Shown one piece after another: positions 63,928 through 64,000 of a stretch of 64,000 bases of DNA. The stretch is from the NCBI GenBank assembly GCA_030323885.1, contig CM059186.1, positions 24,323,849 through 24,387,848 of the forward strand. Direction: 5' to 3'. Both the position numbers and the translations under genes were made by a program. The stretch comes from Branchipolynoe longqiensis (lineage: Eukaryota; Annelida; Polychaeta; Phyllodocida; Polynoidae). The number at the start of each line of letters is the position of its first letter. Position 1 is the first letter of the stretch. The notes beneath the pieces were generated by a model that searched no databases, had not been told where the DNA came from, and worked only from the letters and a program-made list of their open reading frames with translations.

Positions 63928-64000
63928 AGTAAACAGTTACTACTACAGCTGATATTTAATGTATAAAATGTATAATACTTTTAGTATCAAACAGGATTTG

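Overview
The window is animal nuclear DNA. It holds spliced genes with GT/AG introns and animal retrotransposon families (Ngaro, DIRS, CR1-like LINE), and it is dense in tRNA-derived SINEs, MITEs and microsatellites. The mixture suggests a marine invertebrate, possibly an early-branching deuterostome, but the species cannot be fixed from sequence alone. Host coding sequence is a few percent; most of the rest is mobile or tandem repeat DNA, much of it nested.

Layout. 1-5076 (+): last five coding exons of a protein phosphatase 1 catalytic subunit gene; its introns carry SINEs and a 49-bp minisatellite. 7.2-18 kb: SINEs, MITEs, CR1-type LINE pieces and a four-deep nest at 11.3-13.45 kb. 18358-19458 (+): an apparently intact 366-codon gene I do not recognise. 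20.4-25.65 kb: a TTAA-type transposon that was invaded by a GC-rich gag-only retroelement with split direct repeats and by a MITE filled with satellite DNA. 27.9-31.4 kb: tandem tRNA-derived SINEs and GTATGC-rich TIR elements. 31.6-36.2 kb (-): a Ngaro-type tyrosine-recombinase retrotransposon with open gag, RT-RNase H and recombinase frames. 36.5-48.9 kb: MITEs of several families, including a locus where a MITE and its flank were tandemly multiplied and then re-invaded. 49497-56954 (-): last two coding exons of a MON2-like gene, separated by a 7.2-kb intron that holds SINEs, a 1.5-kb palindromic MITE and a decayed DIRS element. 57-64 kb: more MITEs and SINEs, a cluster of CRE-like palindromes and a GTGAG-type satellite.

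The commonest element is a ~345-bp MITE (here 'MITE-T') with 17-bp TIRs AG(C/T)TGCATAGTCCGATG and TTAA target duplications, present about 20 times. The main SINE ('SINE-A') joins either of two tRNA-like heads to one ~230-bp body and occurs about 25 times. Two further tRNA-derived families are called SINE-D and SINE-E, and the GTATGC-rich TIR elements MITE-G.

The strongest candidates for something little described are the gag-only split-direct-repeat element (A1-gag-B1-A2-B2, with no target duplication) and the recurrent lodging of satellite arrays inside or against MITEs. All family assignments are from reading the sequence; no database was searched.
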